Virus record (IMG/VR): IMGVR_UViG_3300034108_000811
Coordinates: 1 to 64,000 of that record
DNA length: 64,000 bases
From: a virus
Strand: one strand, 5' to 3'
Shown here piece after piece: positions 32,416 through 41,255 of the stretch. Below the pieces are notes generated by a model. It searched no databases. It was not told the origin of the DNA and saw nothing but the letters and a program-made list of their open reading frames with translations. The position numbers and the translations under genes are program-made. Position 1 is the stretch's first letter. The number at the start of each line of letters is the position of its first letter.

Positions 32416-32829
32416 TTAAACTATATCCTCATTCCAAGGACGGATGTATAATTCATTACCACTTGCAGCAAATGCCACTCCTGCGTTATTAATAACACTT
32501 ATTCTCATTGAATAGGGATAGAGACGTGCCATATTCACCACAGCCACTTTTGCAGATGCTCCTGACGTTATAGGAATTACATATTGGTCTCCACCAATCC
32601 TATCTGCGGTATCCGTCCCATCGTTATAGGTTACACGAACAGTGATGGAGCCACCTGTTGAAGGTGTTATGGAACCAAGTTTAATTGTAACTGTTCCATA
32701 CAAATCTCTATTTGTACTATTATCGTAAGTTACAGCAGTTGATTCTCCTAAGTTAGCTAGAGAGTTAAGTGTTGTACTTGCAATGTTACTAGACCTTGCT
32801 GAAGGTGTTGCCCATTTTGCTATTGCCAT
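32416..32829 (-). CDS. Small beta-rich tail protein (137 aa)
   Basis: A 137-residue Ser/Thr/Gly-rich protein (YGTVTIKLGSITPSTGGSITVRVTYNDGTD) with a late ELYIRPWNEDIV. It looks like an immunoglobulin-like or jelly-roll decoration protein from the alternation of strands. It lies inside the tail operon. No family named. Confidence 0.55.
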   Translation of the reverse strand: MAIAKWATPSARSSNIASTTLNSLANLGESTAVTYDNSTNRDLYGTVTIKLGSITPSTGGSITVRVTYNDGTDTADRIGGDQYVIPITSGASAKVAVVNMARLYPYSMRISVINNAGVAFAASGNELYIRPWNEDIV

Positions 32830-32847
32830 AATTGTCTGTTTTTAATG

Positions 32848-33420
32848 TTATTCTCCTGGTTCTTCTATTGGTGGAGGAATTGGTTCAGATGTTGTTGTTG
32901 TAGATGTTGTTGGATTTGGACTTCCACCTGGATTTGCTCCACGTTCTATTCCTACAATACGTGCATCTATATTTTGATAATTATTTAATGCTGCCCAACT
33001 CTCACCGTATTCTGTTATATCTTTTTGAACAATCAAAGATAGGAGAATTTGTTTAGTTTGAGAAGATATTATTCCTGCTGTTTCTAAATTATTTGCTATT
33101 TCTCCGTATCCAGTTAGGTAGCTTGGGTTGTTCATGTCAAGCTCATCAAATCCGTTTAAAGCTTCTAGTACATTGACACATAATGCTTTAGTAGGATTTG
33201 TACCACTCAAAGATAATTCCTTTATGACAGCATATTCTCCTCCTATAATCAACATTCCTTTAATGTCTTTACACACTATTGGAACATATTTTTGTACAAT
33301 GGTTGATGGTTGTTCATTCAATTTATTGGCTATGAACCAATCAGGAACGCTTTCTGATGTGCCTTCAAAATCATCTTTATGAAGAAGGGCTAGTTCATTA
33401 ATTTTGTCTATTAGACTCAT
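32848..33420 (-). CDS. Tail protein with Thr/Pro-rich C-terminus (190 aa)
   Basis: A 190-residue protein, helical over residues 1-155 (LIDKINELALLHKDDF, IVQKDITEYGESWAALNNY) and with a low-complexity end NPTTSTTTTSEPIPPPIEEPGE. The helical part resembles small phage tail or tape-measure-associated proteins only loosely. Function inferred from operon position. Confidence 0.5.
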   Translation of the reverse strand: MSLIDKINELALLHKDDFEGTSESVPDWFIANKLNEQPSTIVQKYVPIVCKDIKGMLIIGGEYAVIKELSLSGTNPTKALCVNVLEALNGFDELDMNNPSYLTGYGEIANNLETAGIISSQTKQILLSLIVQKDITEYGESWAALNNYQNIDARIVGIERGANPGGSPNPTTSTTTTSEPIPPPIEEPGE

Positions 33421-33431
33421 GTCAAACTGTA

Positions 33432-35501
33432 TTACGTATATTGTAAATAAATATCACCATCAACACCACCAGAAGGAGCTGCTGTTCCAGATGTAATTAT
33501 CTTGTTAGCTCCTACACTATTGAAGCTTATTGTTCTTGCAACAGAACCATCAAATGTACTTGTAGGAGCATCTCCTGTTCCAGCAGAGCTGAATGTCAAT
33601 GGGTTAGTGGTTACACCACCACCTGCACCAGAAGTACCACTTGATCCTGAGGTTCCTGCTCCGCTAGTTCCACTTGTACCTGTTAAACCACTAGAGCCGC
33701 TAGTTCCTGCTGTTCCATTAACGCCACTAAGTCCTGATGTACCAGCAGTTCCTGATACACCACTAGTTCCAGTAGCTCCACTACTACCACTTGTACCGTT
33801 TATTCCAGATGTACCTGAGCTACCAACAGCACCATTTGCCCCACTAGTTCCACTTGAACCTGAAGCTCCAGAAGTACCAGATGTGCCAGAAGGAGTTGAT
33901 GTAATAATAAATAATACATCGTGGTTATTTGGAAAAGAAAATGTAGAGGTTCCTAATGTAACATTAAGTGTCCAATATGTAGTGAAGTCTGTTTTGGAGG
34001 TGACTGTCCAAGTTTGATATTGGAGGTGGTTATTTTTATCTTGAATTGTTATCAATGAACCATTTGGAATATTTGATAAGAATATGTCAAGGTTGTTACT
34101 AAGATCATCTGTATCACTTATATTTAACTGAGTGGCACTTGCTTGTGTGGCATTGTTCCAAATTATAAATCCAGATCCTGGGTTACCACTTGTAATAGTG
34201 GTTTTTGCTCTATAGTTAAAGAATGAGTTAGAAGACCCACTAGTTCCTGAACTACCTGTACTACCAGATGACCCACTACTACCAGACACTCCTGATGTTC
34301 CTGAAACTCCTGATGTACCATTTACACCAGATGTACCATTTACGCCACTTGTTCCATTGGCTCCATTAACACCTGACGTACCGTTTATTCCACTTGTACC
34401 ACTTACACCCCCTGAACCTGATGTTCCACTAGTTCCACCTCCACCTGATATACTCACTCTAGCTACACCACCACCAAGGTTGGTCACTGTAGCACCAACA
34501 AAGGATAATTGTGATACACTATTTACAGTGGTTGTACCATCTGTAGCTGATAGGGCTGTACCTGTACCAGAGCTTCCTGATGTTCCATTAGCTCCACTTG
34601 TGCCAGATGTACCAGCACCACCGCTAGTTCCATTAATACCACTAGTTCCACTTGTACCAGTGCCACCATTAACACCACTAGAGCCACTTGAGCCACTAAC
34701 ACCTGAACTACCTGATGTGCCACTAACACCACTTGTTCCGTTAGAACCATTGATTCCTGATGTACCATTAAGTCCACTAGTGCCATTAGCCCCAGATGTT
34801 CCAGAGCTTCCTGTAGCACCGCTTGTACCAGTAGCACCAGAAGTTCCTGAGCTACCACTAGTTCCGTTGACACCAGAAGTGCCATTAATTCCTGAGGTGC
34901 CTGATGTTCCACCACCACCTCCTCCAGTGCCTGATGTGCCTGAAGATCCACTAACACCACTTGAACCAGAAGTGCCAACACCAGATGTACCACTAGAGCC
35001 ATTTGCTCCTGCAGCCCCTGATGTACCACTAGATCCACTAGCTCCGCTAGAGCCTGTAGCACCAGATGTTCCACTTGTTCCTGTTCCTCCACTTGTTCCT
35101 GAACTACCATTTACGCCTGATGTTCCAGAAGAACCTGTAGAACCACTAGAGCCTGATGTGCCATTAGAACCTCCTGCTGCACCACTAGTACCAGAGCTAC
35201 CACTTGCTCCACTAGAGCCCGTTGCTCCAGAACTACCACTAGTACCTGATGTACCAGTTCCTCCTGTACCTCCACCGCCCCCAGCAGCAAATGTAGCTTC
35301 TATCTTTTCAATAACCACTTGAAGGTTATCATTATTGTTGATTTTTGTATAAACAAGATTGGGCCCTTCATAGAACACACATTTTGCATCTAATATGACA
35401 GGGCATGGATTTGCACCACAAACAGGGTTTGTGCTACAATGAGAAGGGGGAGCAGCACAACCTGCTGTCCCATATGGTAGTATAGATGGAAGTACGTTCA
35501 T
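33432..35501 (-). CDS. Collagen-like tail fibre protein (689 aa)
   Basis: A 689-residue protein. Residues 1-45 are Cys-rich (six Cys), and 45-75 form a short domain (CVFYEGPNLVYTKINNNDNLQVVIEKIEATF). Then come three blocks of Gly-X-Y triplets of the GTSG/SSG type, interrupted by two compact beta domains (about 315-355, LSFVGATVTNLGGGVARVSIS, and about 425-535, NSFFNYRAKTTITSG...). It ends with a tail-fibre-type domain (VTTNPLTFSSAGTGDAPTSTFDG...GDIYLQYT). Gly-X-Y runs form collagen-like triple helices in phage fibres, so this is likely a trimeric fibre. Confidence 0.8.
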   Translation of the reverse strand: MNVLPSILPYGTAGCAAPPSHCSTNPVCGANPCPVILDAKCVFYEGPNLVYTKINNNDNLQVVIEKIEATFAAGGGGGTGGTGTSGTSGSSGATGSSGASGSSGTSGAAGGSNGTSGSSGSTGSSGTSGVNGSSGTSGGTGTSGTSGATGSSGASGSSGTSGAAGANGSSGTSGVGTSGSSGVSGSSGTSGTGGGGGGTSGTSGINGTSGVNGTSGSSGTSGATGTSGATGSSGTSGANGTSGLNGTSGINGSNGTSGVSGTSGSSGVSGSSGSSGVNGGTGTSGTSGINGTSGGAGTSGTSGANGTSGSSGTGTALSATDGTTTVNSVSQLSFVGATVTNLGGGVARVSISGGGGTSGTSGSGGVSGTSGINGTSGVNGANGTSGVNGTSGVNGTSGVSGTSGVSGSSGSSGSTGSSGTSGSSNSFFNYRAKTTITSGNPGSGFIIWNNATQASATQLNISDTDDLSNNLDIFLSNIPNGSLITIQDKNNHLQYQTWTVTSKTDFTTYWTLNVTLGTSTFSFPNNHDVLFIITSTPSGTSGTSGASGSSGTSGANGAVGSSGTSGINGTSGSSGATGTSGVSGTAGTSGLSGVNGTAGTSGSSGLTGTSGTSGAGTSGSSGTSGAGGGVTTNPLTFSSAGTGDAPTSTFDGSVARTISFNSVGANKIITSGTAAPSGGVDGDIYLQYT
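33615..35275 (-). repeat. Coding repeat region, Gly-Thr-Ser triplets
   Basis: Three blocks (about 33615-33890, 34235-34440 and 34560-35275) consist of nine-base-period codon repeats encoding Gly-Thr-Ser-Gly, Gly-Ser-Ser-Gly, Gly-Val-Asn-Gly and variants. On the plus strand the same DNA reads as long open frames of Pro-rich sequence, which are artefacts of this composition. Expect length variation by slippage. Confidence 0.85.
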
Positions 35502-35896
35502 TAATACACTATTTTTAAGAATTCGCCTGTACGATAGGTTTGACCAACTGTAAGACCAGCAGCTATAGCAGCTGCATTGTTTGCATATTCAGGAGCTCCT
35601 GTTGGTTCTGTAGATAGAAGAATTCTCCAGTCTGTAGCACCTGTGCCTTTTGTTTGAGCGTAATACAGGTTTTTGTTTCCTGATGTTCTAACGTAGAGTT
35701 GTCCTAAATATAGAGAAGAAACTGCAGGAACAGCTGTTCCAGAGATGGGAACTAGATTGGTATCAATCTTTTGAAAAGCCACTTGAACAGAGTCAAGAGG
35801 GCTAATCTGTGTGTTTGGCAATAAGGTTCCATTGTACAGAATACATAGAGCGTTCTCATAAGTGGAACATGTAGGGCAAATTTGTGCGGTTCTCAT
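35501..35896 (-). CDS. Small fibre-anchor-like protein (131 aa)
   Basis: A 131-residue protein. Residues 1-50 (CPTCSTYENALCILYNGTLLPNTQISPLDSVQVAFQKIDTNL) resemble residues 30-75 of the collagen-like protein (ILDAKCVFYEGPNLVYTKI...), suggesting a shared attachment domain. The C-terminal part (GQLYVRTSGNKNLYYAQTKGTGATDWRIL) is a beta module common in tail proteins. It is the first gene after the tail-operon promoter, with a leader of no more than a few bases. Confidence 0.6.
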   Translation of the reverse strand: MRTAQICPTCSTYENALCILYNGTLLPNTQISPLDSVQVAFQKIDTNLVPISGTAVPAVSSLYLGQLYVRTSGNKNLYYAQTKGTGATDWRILLSTEPTGAPEYANNAAAIAAGLTVGQTYRTGEFLKIVY

Positions 35897-35901
35897 ATAG
35901 G

Positions 35902-35931
35902 CAAAATTAGTTGTTATAAATAGATTTACAA
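35902..35931 (-). promoter_or_regulatory. Tail operon promoter (minus strand)
   Basis: On the minus strand TTG (35931-35929), 19 bases, TAATTTTG (35909-35902). The ATG at 35896 is five bases after the box, so the mRNA would have almost no leader. Confidence 0.65.
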
Positions 35932-35966
35932 TGGGTTATTAATAGAAATATGGTATAATATAGCTA

Positions 35967-38900
35967 TCATCGTATTCCTGATTGAGATTGAACTTTTATA
36001 CCTAAATCTTTGGCTAAGTCTGGTAAAAACATAGGAATGTAGGTTTGTCCAACATTTGAAACAGGAAAGGTTTTCATTAGATATTTTATAGGATAGGCTT
36101 TCTTTTGCATTTCTTCATCACCAATAGCCATTCCATACATTTCTTTAGAGAAGTTGTTAATCAATTTTGTATAGTTGGTAATTAATGTCATGGAAGGAAA
36201 TATTCCTCTAGAAATCAATCCTTGAATACTTGTTGGGTCATAGAAATACATCAACTCATCTCTTAGTTTATCAGTGGCTCTGAGTAAAAACTTATATTGA
36301 TTTTTAACTACAGGGTCTTCATCATCATCTGGTTCATATGCTTTAAGCGCTAAGAACAAAGACATTAGTGTTAAAAGAAACACAGTGTCAACCATTTGAG
36401 CTTTGATATTAGATCTAACAAGTTCAATAAATTGAGCTTCATCCATTTTTAAATCTTTCCCTGTTTCTTCTTTGTATTTTTTAGACTTTTCTTCATATAG
36501 GGTTTTAATCTTATCTATCATTTTTTTATCGTTTCCAAAGATTGCACCTTTTAAACTACCAAGGGATTTAAGTGTATCTTTAGATAAATATGCAAAAATA
36601 GTCCTTGTTCTTCCCCACTCATAAGCATCTGAACCAGAGTTGTATTTTAAATCTCCAAATCTAACATCCACTTGACGAGGAATCCAACCCTTGAAAACCA
36701 TAAAAGATTTTCCATATATATTGAGATTGATAAGACGATTATCATCCTCAGATAGATTACCTAATGCATCTTTAGTTAAAGCTTGTACCTTTCTTCTTAT
36801 ATCTACAACACTTTCTGATTTTCTTTCTACCCCAGGTATAACAAGTTTACCATCTTCTATCTTGCTGAGTTTTAACACTCCTTTTTCCTCAATAAGTTTT
36901 TTTACGTCTTCTTCAAATTCCTCATCAAGCTTTTTTCTTTCTTCAACACCAACATTAAATCTATTAGCATACTTTTCTAAGTTTCTCACCTCTTCTCTAG
37001 CATTTTTAATAACACCATCTTCTACAATTGTGTTCTTAAGAAACGACCAAAAGTTAGTAACTTGTACAGCTACATCAGAATTTCTCATAAGACCCATTAT
37101 AAACTCTTGTACATTCTCCTGACTTAACTGATTGATAGACAGCTTCTTAGCAAGCTGTTTAGTTTGGTCTTCTGTTAAAGGAAGAAAATAATCTAGAGCA
37201 GCAATATACTTATCTCTATTTTCTCCACCCATCATTTTATTTTGGAAAATCCATGTACTAGAAGCTACAAAATCACTTTTTGTAAACCATTTTCCAGAAT
37301 TAATAATAGATTGAGCACTACCACCAAAAAGGTTTGATAGAGCAGAAAGAGGGTTTAGTCCAAGTGTGATTAGCTGAAAGTTATTGTTAATATTGTTTAT
37401 CACTTTGTTTAAACTTATTTGTCTTTCTGACATGTTTTCATCAAACAATTTAACTCCAAGCTTATCATTAATTTTCTTTCCCCAATCACCCATTTTACCA
37501 AGAAGAACATCAAAGGTTTCACTTTCTAGAAACTTCTGACCATAGAGAATAGCACTTGTCATATCTTCTATAATCTGGGTGTTTGTAGTGTTATCTCTTG
37601 TGTATTCTGTTTCGCCATTAGGTTTAACACGAGTTTTGCCCCACCAAGTGGTAGCTATTGCCTTTTTGTTTTTCTCTAAGTTGATGAGAGCTCTAGCTTG
37701 ATATTCAACATCACTAAGATATTTGAATCTTAGAGCCATTTCATTATATAAAGCCATTGTACGGAAAAGATCTACACTCACTTCTCCTTCAATCTCTGAT
37801 GTAAAATACTTAGGAATCTTTTGAACAGGTCTACCTGTTTTGAAGTCTAATTTACCCATTCCAACATCTCCCTGGTCAACGCTAATGCTTCTTAAGAATT
37901 GCTCTCCTAATGATATTTTTCCTCCAATAAACAGTTTTTCAGAAAGTTCTTTTCTCACCCAAGGAAGAAACACCCTAGTTTCAGCTTTTGATAAATAGCC
38001 AAACTCAGCATATTCTTCATTCTTTTTCTTTATATAGTTATAGAACTCTAGAGCTGGAGCATTTTCAGGTTTATTTAGTTCTTTCCATTCTGGAGATTCC
38101 CATTTCTTATTAGGAAACTTTTTAATGTCTTTGTACAATAACCATCCTACAGAGTCAATATAACTAATGTTATATAAATCATTCACCTTATTCTTTTCAA
38201 ACACTATCTTTGCACGAATTTTAGTGTTAATAGGTTCATTTTCAGGAGTTTCTGCAAGAAGAATATTCTCAGGCTTGTTTTCTATTCTTAAATGTTCTTT
38301 TTCTATCTGTTCTTTTAGATAGGCAGCATAAGCCTCTTTATCAATATTTTCTGAAATCCATTTAATATCCTTTTCATCTATCTTCTTTTTTAATGTAGAA
38401 TAAAATTCAGGAGAATATTCATCAATAAGTTCATTCTTATCAGACAAACTCTCTGTATATCTATCCTCAATCTTCTGCAAAGCTTCTTTATATCCTTCAG
38501 CAGAAAGATTGTTCTTGTTTTTTTCTAGTTCTGCTATATCATTTTTACGTCTTTCTTCTCCTTGTTTCTTATAAACCTCTGGCTTTTTTCTAATTATATC
38601 AAAGTAGTTACTAAGTTTCAATCCCTTAGATCTAGCCCATTTATCATATCTCTCCTTTATTCCAGATAGTATAGAAGTTTCATCTGTTGCATCTGCTTTT
38701 GCATAGAACAGAGCTCTGTTAATTTTCTTATATAAAGCTTCTACAGACTTAATTTGCATTACAGATGTACTTGAAAACCATTTACCTAGTCCTCTAATTG
38801 ATCTTTCTGCATTTTTAACTCCTGTAACTCTTTCTTTACCAGCAACAATATCGTTTGTAAAATTTTCATCCACTTCTTCTAATTCTGATAATAGCATACG

Positions 38901-41255
38901 AGCCTCATCTACAGAATCTCTCAATTCTTGTTTAAGTGCTTTGTCTTCTTCAGAAAGCTCACCACTTCCTATAAATAAGGATTTTAATTCAATATCAAGT
39001 TCTGTATAAAGAGTTAAGGAATAAATAGCGTTTTCAACATCACTAGAAAAGTCATTAATCACTTTTTCCCATTCTAATCCTGAGAAAGATGTTGGGTCTT
39101 TATCTTTAAATTTGCTATTATATTGCTCAATAATAAATCTTACATTTTTGTTATATATACCAGCTTGTTCTATAAGAGGTGCTATATTCTGTCTCATTTG
39201 AAGCTGCCTGATAGCAAAGAATAAAGCATTCAATTGTTCTGCCTTGCTTTGTTTTTCAGAAGGAAGAGCCTTCTTTTCAGATATTCCTTTATATATATTG
39301 TTAAGTTTTTCAAGAAGTTTATCTATCTTTTTGTTTCCAGTGGGCTCCCTTTCAATTCCTACAGGAAGTAAATAAGGGTCTAAAATGTTCTTAGTTTCAA
39401 CATCTCCAATAGACACTCCTAATAGTTGAGGATATATTTTGTTTAGAGCGTCTCCTTTAGAATAAGTGGCTATGATTGGAATCATTCTTGCTTGTTCAAT
39501 GTTTTCAGGCTTCACTCCATACATTCTTGAAAGAATGTTTATGTATGCATCCATTTGTTGTTGCCAAGCATTAATCTTATACCAAGGAATATCACTAGTT
39601 TGTTGATACTCATTTAAGCCCATGAATTTCCAGTCAAGAACTGAAATTTGTCCTGTTGGACGTATGGCAATAAAATCCACTGTACCTGCTAATCCATTGG
39701 CTGTCTTGCTATTATAAATAATTGTTTCAGAAAGAAATCTAGTTTTTCCTCCACCAAGATTGTTATTAAAATATAGAAGGCGTTGATAAAGATTTTCTTT
39801 TAATGTTTCATACATTGTTCTATCATCAGGATCAATCTGAGAAATATAGGTTGAATCATCTAGAGGAACATCTCTTAAATATCCATCTTCATCTACAAAT
39901 AGTTTAAACACCTCTTCAAAATCAGCATGTCCAGCTGTACCCTTTTCTTTCTTTAAATCATTTACAGCTTTGGTCCATTCACTATCTGCTAAAGCTTTGT
40001 CTGAAAAAACCTGGTCATACCAACTCTTAACAAGATCTGTAACCCTGGGAATCTTTCTTCCAGTTGCTTTGTCAAAATAACCATCATCTCCTCTTTTATC
40101 AATAGTAAACTTAGAAGCTTTTAACAGGTCGTACAATCTATCTTGTTCAGATTTTTGAAGAAAATATTCTCCTTCTTCTTCTCTAATATCATCAGCTGTA
40201 CCAAATTTCTTTCCAGATATAATATCAAATATAGCTTGGTCAAATCCTGATTTGGCAAACAATGATGTAATATAATCCAATATTGTTTTCCACCAGCTCT
40301 GAACCTTTGCTAATAGCTCAGGTTTTTCTGTAAGACCCTCAGTCTTATTTATAATCTTCTCTACTAATAGTTTTGCAATAGCTTCTTCTTTAAGCTTTAC
40401 AACATTAGGTTTTCCATCAATTTGATATTTTGGGTCATTGCCATATTGCTCAAACACCTCTGACTTAATTCTGTAATCATTAATCTCACTCATGAGCTTT
40501 TTATACAGAACAGGATTAGTTTGTTTTATAATAGCCACTACAAAGTGCATTGTTTCTTCAGGAAGAGCTGTATCTTCTTTTCCTTCAACCACTTGTACAA
40601 TTCCTTCCATCACCTTTGCTATACCGTCGGAATCTAATTTCTTACCATTAACTACAATTTGTTTAACTCCTTCATAGTTAACTCCCATATTCTTTAACAA
40701 ATCTTTAACTAAAGCAATCACTTTAGGTGATGCTGTAGAAGATGGCATTGTTTCTTTTTGTTCAAAAAGCTGACCAGGAGTGACAGTGGCTTTGTTTGGA
40801 GTTATTTCTACAACCTTTACTAATGGATTTTTAGTAGATTTTATAGTGAATAACGTGGGGTGTTTAGCTGCCAAATCTATCATCAATCTTAGATTGGGTT
40901 TAAACACTGTTTCTATTTGCTCTTGGTTATACACCAAGCTTCCTGTGCTAGTCCATCCTTTTGTAATAAAAACTGCATCTTTATGTTGGCTTATCACTCC
41001 CTTCAAAAGAGAAAGAATGGCTTCTTTTGATAAATTGGGGTTTTGCTCAAGAGCAAAGTTTACAACATTAAACATGTCTTTTTTATAAAACATCATCCAT
41101 GTTTTAAACTCTTTTACAGAAGGATAGTAGAAATCATCAGATAGTCCCTTTACGTCAGAGGAATACTTTCTGACAAAAGTTTCAGCTAGTTTCTCTCCAT
41201 ATACACTGGAAAGCTTTTTGAATTCAGGATTGCTTTTATTTATGCAAACACTCAT
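35967..41255 (-). CDS. Giant virion-type protein with PD-(D/E)XK nuclease (1762 aa)
   Basis: A 1762-residue protein. Residues 225-325 contain LPEETMHFVVAII (E233-E234...H237) and LKEEAIAKLLVEKI, a metallopeptidase-like pattern in which the first His of HExxH is Glu. Residues about 430-600 form a PD-(D/E)XK nuclease: KGTAGHADFEEVF, LAGTVDFIAI with D527, SVLDWKFMG with D541 and K543, and WQQQMDAYINIL. The middle is charged helical. The C-terminus has a hydrophobic segment (TVFLLTLMSLFLAL, about 1615-1630) and a conserved end. It overlaps the 5027-residue gene by four bases. Packaging in the virion is inferred. Confidence 0.75.
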   Translation of the reverse strand: MSVCINKSNPEFKKLSSVYGEKLAETFVRKYSSDVKGLSDDFYYPSVKEFKTWMMFYKKDMFNVVNFALEQNPNLSKEAILSLLKGVISQHKDAVFITKGWTSTGSLVYNQEQIETVFKPNLRLMIDLAAKHPTLFTIKSTKNPLVKVVEITPNKATVTPGQLFEQKETMPSSTASPKVIALVKDLLKNMGVNYEGVKQIVVNGKKLDSDGIAKVMEGIVQVVEGKEDTALPEETMHFVVAIIKQTNPVLYKKLMSEINDYRIKSEVFEQYGNDPKYQIDGKPNVVKLKEEAIAKLLVEKIINKTEGLTEKPELLAKVQSWWKTILDYITSLFAKSGFDQAIFDIISGKKFGTADDIREEEGEYFLQKSEQDRLYDLLKASKFTIDKRGDDGYFDKATGRKIPRVTDLVKSWYDQVFSDKALADSEWTKAVNDLKKEKGTAGHADFEEVFKLFVDEDGYLRDVPLDDSTYISQIDPDDRTMYETLKENLYQRLLYFNNNLGGGKTRFLSETIIYNSKTANGLAGTVDFIAIRPTGQISVLDWKFMGLNEYQQTSDIPWYKINAWQQQMDAYINILSRMYGVKPENIEQARMIPIIATYSKGDALNKIYPQLLGVSIGDVETKNILDPYLLPVGIEREPTGNKKIDKLLEKLNNIYKGISEKKALPSEKQSKAEQLNALFFAIRQLQMRQNIAPLIEQAGIYNKNVRFIIEQYNSKFKDKDPTSFSGLEWEKVINDFSSDVENAIYSLTLYTELDIELKSLFIGSGELSEEDKALKQELRDSVDEARMLLSELEEVDENFTNDIVAGKERVTGVKNAERSIRGLGKWFSSTSVMQIKSVEALYKKINRALFYAKADATDETSILSGIKERYDKWARSKGLKLSNYFDIIRKKPEVYKKQGEERRKNDIAELEKNKNNLSAEGYKEALQKIEDRYTESLSDKNELIDEYSPEFYSTLKKKIDEKDIKWISENIDKEAYAAYLKEQIEKEHLRIENKPENILLAETPENEPINTKIRAKIVFEKNKVNDLYNISYIDSVGWLLYKDIKKFPNKKWESPEWKELNKPENAPALEFYNYIKKKNEEYAEFGYLSKAETRVFLPWVRKELSEKLFIGGKISLGEQFLRSISVDQGDVGMGKLDFKTGRPVQKIPKYFTSEIEGEVSVDLFRTMALYNEMALRFKYLSDVEYQARALINLEKNKKAIATTWWGKTRVKPNGETEYTRDNTTNTQIIEDMTSAILYGQKFLESETFDVLLGKMGDWGKKINDKLGVKLFDENMSERQISLNKVINNINNNFQLITLGLNPLSALSNLFGGSAQSIINSGKWFTKSDFVASSTWIFQNKMMGGENRDKYIAALDYFLPLTEDQTKQLAKKLSINQLSQENVQEFIMGLMRNSDVAVQVTNFWSFLKNTIVEDGVIKNAREEVRNLEKYANRFNVGVEERKKLDEEFEEDVKKLIEEKGVLKLSKIEDGKLVIPGVERKSESVVDIRRKVQALTKDALGNLSEDDNRLINLNIYGKSFMVFKGWIPRQVDVRFGDLKYNSGSDAYEWGRTRTIFAYLSKDTLKSLGSLKGAIFGNDKKMIDKIKTLYEEKSKKYKEETGKDLKMDEAQFIELVRSNIKAQMVDTVFLLTLMSLFLALKAYEPDDDEDPVVKNQYKFLLRATDKLRDELMYFYDPTSIQGLISRGIFPSMTLITNYTKLINNFSKEMYGMAIGDEEMQKKAYPIKYLMKTFPVSNVGQTYIPMFLPDLAKDLGIKVQSQSGIR

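Noticed and set aside
34523-35110. 195-residue minus-strand frame rich in Val, Gln and Leu
   Set aside because: It is another frame of the same repeat DNA, inside the collagen-like gene.
34357-35322. Long plus-strand Pro-rich frames (321 and 171 residues) opposite the collagen-like gene
   Set aside because: They are the antisense reading of Gly-Thr-Ser codon repeats. They have no promoter or leader, and the minus-strand frame has proper domains at both ends.
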